The notes beneath the pieces were generated by a model, which was not told the origin of the DNA, did not search any database, and was given only the letters and a program-made list of their open reading frames with translations. Below are positions 5,226 to 6,600 of a DNA stretch of 6,600 nt, one piece after another. Origin of the DNA: CAYOVG01 sp964407285 (GTDB taxonomy: Bacteria > Desulfobacterota > Syntrophobacteria > Syntrophobacterales > Syntrophobacteraceae); assembly GCA_964407285.1 (NCBI GenBank), contig CAYOVG010000374.1:1-6600 (forward strand), given 5' to 3'. Position 1 is the first letter of the stretch, and the number at the start of each line of letters is the position of its first letter. The translations under genes were made by a program, and so were the position numbers.

Positions 5226-6368
5226 TCATTTCTCACCTGGTCGCTCCCATTCATCTTCCAGTTGGATTAAGACCGTCATCCCTTCCTGTGTCACCAAGTT
5301 GACCTGCAGGTACGCCGCCAGACACTTGCCGTCCGGGCTCATCGAGGCGTCAGCGGCCACAATCATCTTCCCCTCGTAGGTAGGAAGGGTGGCGTTGCCA
5401 AAATCCGTAAGGCGAATCTTGTCGCTTCCATCGGGATTCATGCACCAATAGTCGGTTCCCCGATTCGGATTGTCCTTGCCGGACATCCAAACAATGCGTT
5501 TTCCACTCGGGGAATATAGAGCGTGTTCATTCCATTTGCCTTCAGCCAGACAATCCAACCTGCCTGCTGCAATGTCATATTGGTATATGTTTGAATGAAA
5601 TGCCTATGTATTCTCAAAGATTGAAGTGAACAGGAGTTTGCGGTTGTCTGGCGAGAGTCCATGATTCTCGTACCACGCGGGCTTGCCAGGCTCATATGAC
5701 TGAACATTAGACAGAATGGGTGCTCCATCCTTGAACGTGAAGTCCGCAACCTTGATCTTCCATTCCCCGTAGCCCTGCAGAAATTTCGGCGCTCCGTACA
5801 TTTCGCTCCAGGTGAGTTTCGTTCCATCACGAGAGAAATGTGGGTGCAACACGCCGCTATTTTCGCCCTCCGGGGTGGTGGTAAGTCGGAAGCAACGTCT
5901 CGTGGCCAGTTCCATGAGCCAAAGGTCACTGTGTCGCCCGAATCCGGGCGTTGCGGCAAGGTCCCGCCCCCACCTTCCCTGCTTCAGTTTCTTCTGCGCT
6001 TGGAAAACCATGTATCTGCCGGAGGGATGCCACTCCGGCTGGCCGATATGCCCTTTACCCAATACCGCCGGCTGGTCACATGTTAAACAGACTTCATCAG
6101 TGCCGTCGAGTCGAATCCGATAGATGTCATAGTACCCGTCTTCACCCTTCCGATCCATCAGAATATATTCTCCGTCAGTAGACCAACTCACGCGTCCACC
6201 GCTCTCACGGAGCGGAATAATCTTCTCCACTCGGCCGCGCTTAGACTGGACCGAACCGACAATCTGTCGCAACTCCGGGGTATCTGTTGTCTGTGAAATC
6301 GAGTTATCGGCAAACGATAGACTTGCGATGACACCTAAAAAATAAACGCATGACAGACATCGTGTCAT
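5226..6368 (-). pseudogene. Exported PD40/TolB-like beta-propeller protein, interrupted by in-frame TAG
   Basis: Start ATG 6368 has AAGGAG (6378-6383) 9 bases upstream and lies about 30 bases inside the cassette. The frame is 380 codons long but holds a TAG at codon 255 (5604-5606). It then continues in the same frame to a TGA at 5226-5228. Residues 1-20 look like a signal peptide (hydrophobic core, SFA before D21). The body is a series of PD40/WD40-like blades: SWSTDGEYILMD (61-72), PEWHPSGRYMVFQ (111-123), HFSRDGTKLTW (177-187), GLSPDNRKLLFTS (237-249), then after the TAG YSPSGKRIVWMSG and ASMSPDGKCLAAY. Such propellers bind partners or ligands outside the cytoplasm; no enzymatic role can be assigned. 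Blade repeats on both sides show that the two halves were one protein. It may be a nonsense pseudogene, a readthrough gene, or a gene in a cell that decodes TAG. Confidence 0.8.
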
Positions 6369-6391
6369 ATTCTACTGCTCCTTTTCTTCAA

Positions 6392-6450
6392 TGCCAACGT
6401 CAAGCATCACCGGCGCGCGGTAGCGTGTCCGGTGCATGCGCTTGTTGGGA
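6392..6450 (-). other. Integron attC site 4 (59 bp)
   Basis: Minus-strand reading: R'' TCCCAAC (6450-6444), L'' GCATGCACCGG (6439-6429), L' CCGGTGATGC (6413-6404), R' GTTGGCA (6398-6392). The 10-base arms are perfectly complementary except for one extra G in L'', and the 15-base loop CGCGCGGTAGCGTGT (+ strand) closes it. The C-terminal codons of the partial gene to its right run through R'' and L''. Confidence 0.85.
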
Positions 6451-6600
6451 TTTGCCTTTATCGGGATCCAAATCGCTATCGGGATCGAAATCGTTTTTTC
6501 CAGCTCCATCGGTTACGGGGTCTTCCTTCACGCAATAGCCTCTTCCACCCAATCGACTGAGCATCGCAGCCATGCGGTCCAACTCGGTCTTGCGTTCCCG
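6400..6600 (-). CDS. 3' end of an unrecognised cassette gene (partial)
   Basis: The frame is open to the window edge and begins RERKTELDRMAAMLSRLGG in the visible part. It has a basic/helical segment (to about residue 21), then CVKEDPVTDGAGK, an Asp-Pro repeat (DFDPDSDLDPD), and GKSQQAHAPDTLPRAGDA to a TGA at 6400-6402. The last 17 or so residues are encoded by attC 4, because the frame enters R'' and stops in the L'-R' spacer. Cassette genes that run into their own attC and gain a site-encoded tail are known. The start and most of the protein lie to the right of the window. I do not recognise the family. Confidence 0.6.
   Translation of the reverse strand, partial: RERKTELDRMAAMLSRLGGRGYCVKEDPVTDGAGKNDFDPDSDLDPDKGKSQQAHAPDTLPRAGDA
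6459..6494. repeat. Two tandem 18-bp units encoding Asp-Pro-Asp
   Basis: TATCGGGATCCAAATCGC is followed directly by TATCGGGATCGAAATCGT, with two mismatches. On the minus strand the units encode the DFDPDSDLDPD tail. In-frame 18-base units suggest slippage-driven change of tail length. Confidence 0.6.

Noticed and set aside
1..6600. CRISPR array, tRNA or rRNA genes
   Set aside because: No regularly spaced direct repeats, cloverleaf-like segments or rRNA-like conserved stretches were seen on either strand.

Overview
The window is accessory DNA from a bacterium with fairly GC-rich genes. I read it as part of a sedentary (chromosomal-type) integron cassette array carried on the MINUS strand and entered at the left by an insertion sequence. 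No integrase gene is present, so the array identity rests on the recombination sites. Taxonomy cannot be fixed from the sequence. An exported beta-propeller protein and the integron suggest an environmental Gram-negative bacterium, but that is inference.

Layout on the + coordinate. 1-2439: right part of an IS66-family element with an unusual gene pair, a DUF4338 (DruA-like) protein overlapping an IS66 transposase. Its likely right tip is at 2439. 2440-2859: AT-richer remains of a cassette whose minus-strand gene (CGRxCA-type small protein) was cut by the IS. 2860-2958: attC site 1. 2953-3518: minus-strand toxin-antitoxin operon (RHH antitoxin, then MazF/PemK toxin). 3580-3638: attC site 2. 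3754-4528: plus-strand HepT/MntA toxin-antitoxin pair, antisense to the array, with its own promoter and a possible operator. 4577-4784: remnant of a second DUF4338 element. 4778-4835: attC-like site. 4836-5078: decayed cassette with no convincing gene. 5079-5137: attC site 3. 5226-6368: minus-strand exported PD40/TolB-like beta-propeller gene with an in-frame TAG. 6392-6450: attC site 4. 6400-6600: 3' end of another minus-strand cassette gene that runs into attC 4.

Array orientation comes from the hairpins. In every attC candidate the arm with the extra, unpaired base is the one expected to be L'' when read on the minus strand. Four of the five cassette genes or operons also point that way. 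The two toxin-antitoxin systems are self-contained units, as is typical of sedentary integrons, where they are thought to stabilise the array. The IS elements and the two interrupted reading frames indicate an old, slowly decaying array.

The points most worth a second look are: the five attC-type sites with variable stems; the antisense HepT/MntA unit; a promoter -35 box made from an attC half-site; two cassette frames each broken by an in-frame TAG although no intact gene here ends in TAG; and the DUF4338 + IS66 gene pair.
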